A DNA stretch of 5,984 nt from positions 1-5,984 of the forward strand of contig CACYBP010000314.1 in NCBI GenBank assembly GCA_902772625.1, in the 5' to 3' direction. The notes beneath the pieces were generated by a model. The model made no database searches. It had not been told where the DNA came from and saw only the letters and a program-made list of their open reading frames with translations. Shown here one piece after another: positions 5,032 to 5,984 of the stretch (its first letter is position 1; each line of letters starts with the position of its first letter). A program made the position numbers and the translations under genes. Source of the stretch: Oscillospiraceae bacterium (GTDB lineage: Bacteria; Bacillota; Clostridia; Oscillospirales; QAMX01).

Positions 5032-5984
5032 ATGAATCAGGAACTTTCACGCTTTGTACGGGGCGATATGCTCCTCCGGTACGAAACCGACGGCGCTTCC
5101 CGGGTGGGCCTTTCGCTGATCCCCGCCGCAGCCGAACCCTTTCTCCGGGAAAAGGACGCGCTTCCCGAGCCCCTGATCCAGCTTTACGTCCGGGGCGACG
5201 CCCTGCCTTCAGCCTTTGCCTCGGGGCGCACCCTGGCAAACTCCGGCTCGGTGGAAAGGCTCGTCTATGCCGGACAGGAGATCCGGGGGGAAAAGATCGT
5301 CACGCGCTTTGAGGATCTTCCGGGCGGGCGGAGACTTTCCCACGTAGCGGTCTTCTCGGAGACGCTCCGCGCCCTGGAGATCTATACCGAGATCGAAAAC
5401 GCGGGAGACGCGCCCTTCACTCTGGACATGCTTTCCAGCGGCACCCTGGGGGGCCTGACCCCCTTCGACGCCGGAGAGGCGCCCGATTCCATGGAGATCA
5501 CCACCGCCCTGTCCTCCTGGAGCGCCGAGGGAAGATTCGTCACCGAAAGTCTGGAGGACGCGGGGCTGGAGACCAGCTGGGCGCGCCACGGCGTGCGGGT
5601 CAAAAAGATCGGCACTCTGGGCTCGCTCCCGGTGAACGGGTATTTCCCCTTCCTGGCCGTGCACGACAAGCTCCGGGACGTGAGCTGGGCGGCCGGCCTG
5701 GAGGCCGCGTGCTCCTGGCAGATGGAGCTGCGGCGCAAGGATTACGGTCTTTCGCTTTCGGGGGGCCTTGCCGACCACGATTTCGGGCACTGGTCCAAGA
5801 CCCTTGCCCCGGGAGAGCGCTTCCGCACCCCCTCTCTTTATCTCACCGCCGCCTTCGGCGACGCCGAAAAGGCGTCCCAGCGCCTTTTGGATATCCAGGA
5901 GAAGAACCGCCCGAAGACCCTTTCGCTGCCGCCGGTGATGTTCAACGAATACTGCACCACCTGGGGCGTGCCGAGCCACGAAAA
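5032..5984 (+). CDS. GH36-type alpha-galactosidase (N-terminal part, cut by window edge)
   Basis: The frame from ATG 5032 stays open for 317 codons to the right edge, so the C-terminus and stop lie outside. It should hydrolyse terminal alpha-galactosyl units from oligosaccharides such as melibiose or raffinose. What is visible is the N-terminal beta-sandwich domain of GH36/melibiase: SSWSAEGRF (161-169), YFPFLAVHD (204-212), WAAGLEAACSWQMEL (219-233), GLADHDFGHWSKTLAPGERFRTPSLYL (245-271), then PVMFNEYCTTWGVPSHE (301-317), which opens the catalytic barrel. The catalytic aspartates of the family lie further on and cannot be checked. Family members are about 700 residues long. No signal peptide is seen, so the enzyme is probably cytoplasmic and needs an importer encoded elsewhere. 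AAAGGA (5018-5023) lies eight bases before the start. A GH36-related enzyme of different specificity is possible. Confidence 0.85.
   Translation, partial: MNQELSRFVRGDMLLRYETDGASRVGLSLIPAAAEPFLREKDALPEPLIQLYVRGDALPSAFASGRTLANSGSVERLVYAGQEIRGEKIVTRFEDLPGGRRLSHVAVFSETLRALEIYTEIENAGDAPFTLDMLSSGTLGGLTPFDAGEAPDSMEITTALSSWSAEGRFVTESLEDAGLETSWARHGVRVKKIGTLGSLPVNGYFPFLAVHDKLRDVSWAAGLEAACSWQMELRRKDYGLSLSGGLADHDFGHWSKTLAPGERFRTPSLYLTAAFGDAEKASQRLLDIQEKNRPKTLSLPPVMFNEYCTTWGVPSHE

Noticed and set aside
5209..5979. Minus-strand open frame opposite the alpha-galactosidase
   Set aside because: The plus-strand frame is open to the edge and shows several GH36 motifs; the minus frame shows none.

Overview
The window is GC-rich DNA with five protein genes and no RNA genes, CRISPR arrays or mobile elements that I can see. 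Purine-rich Shine-Dalgarno sites 7-9 bases before each start, two near-consensus SigA-type promoters, a TTG start, and a GldF/GldG-type ABC export operon together suggest a GC-rich Gram-positive anaerobe of the Clostridia type, perhaps an uncultured gut or rumen bacterium that uses plant galactosides. This placement is inference; there is no phylogenetic marker in the window.

Layout. Positions 1-33 hold a strong GC hairpin followed by a T-run, probably an intrinsic terminator of a plus-strand gene lying to the left. Positions 59-1177 (minus) encode a complete enolase-superfamily D-galactonate dehydratase (dgoD) with its own promoter at 1218-1245. A 411-base divergent intergenic region (1178-1588) follows. 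It contains a cluster of GC-rich inverted repeats, an AT-rich stretch, a second near-consensus promoter at 1379-1407 (plus), and a leader of about 175 bases rich in hairpins.

Positions 1589-4879 (plus) form a compact three-gene operon: an ABC ATPase, a six-TM ABC-2 permease that overlaps it by 4 bases with a TTG start, and a GldG-like membrane-anchored auxiliary protein 19 bases further on. A bulged intrinsic terminator (4890-4947) closes the operon. From 5032 to the right edge runs a gene with no stop codon in the window: the N-terminal part of a GH36-type alpha-galactosidase.

How the genes fit together. The alpha-galactosidase would release galactose from alpha-galactosides. DgoD dehydrates D-galactonate, an intermediate of oxidative galactose breakdown or a sugar acid taken up directly. 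These two genes flank the ABC operon and may share a carbohydrate theme. The ABC operon looks like a separate export or envelope module, not a sugar importer: it has ABC-2 permease architecture and no solute-binding lipoprotein. I found no clearly new system. The points most worth a second look are the absence of the DUF4340 gene that usually follows GldG in this type of operon, the structured leader of the ABC operon, and the GC-rich inverted repeats between the divergent promoters.
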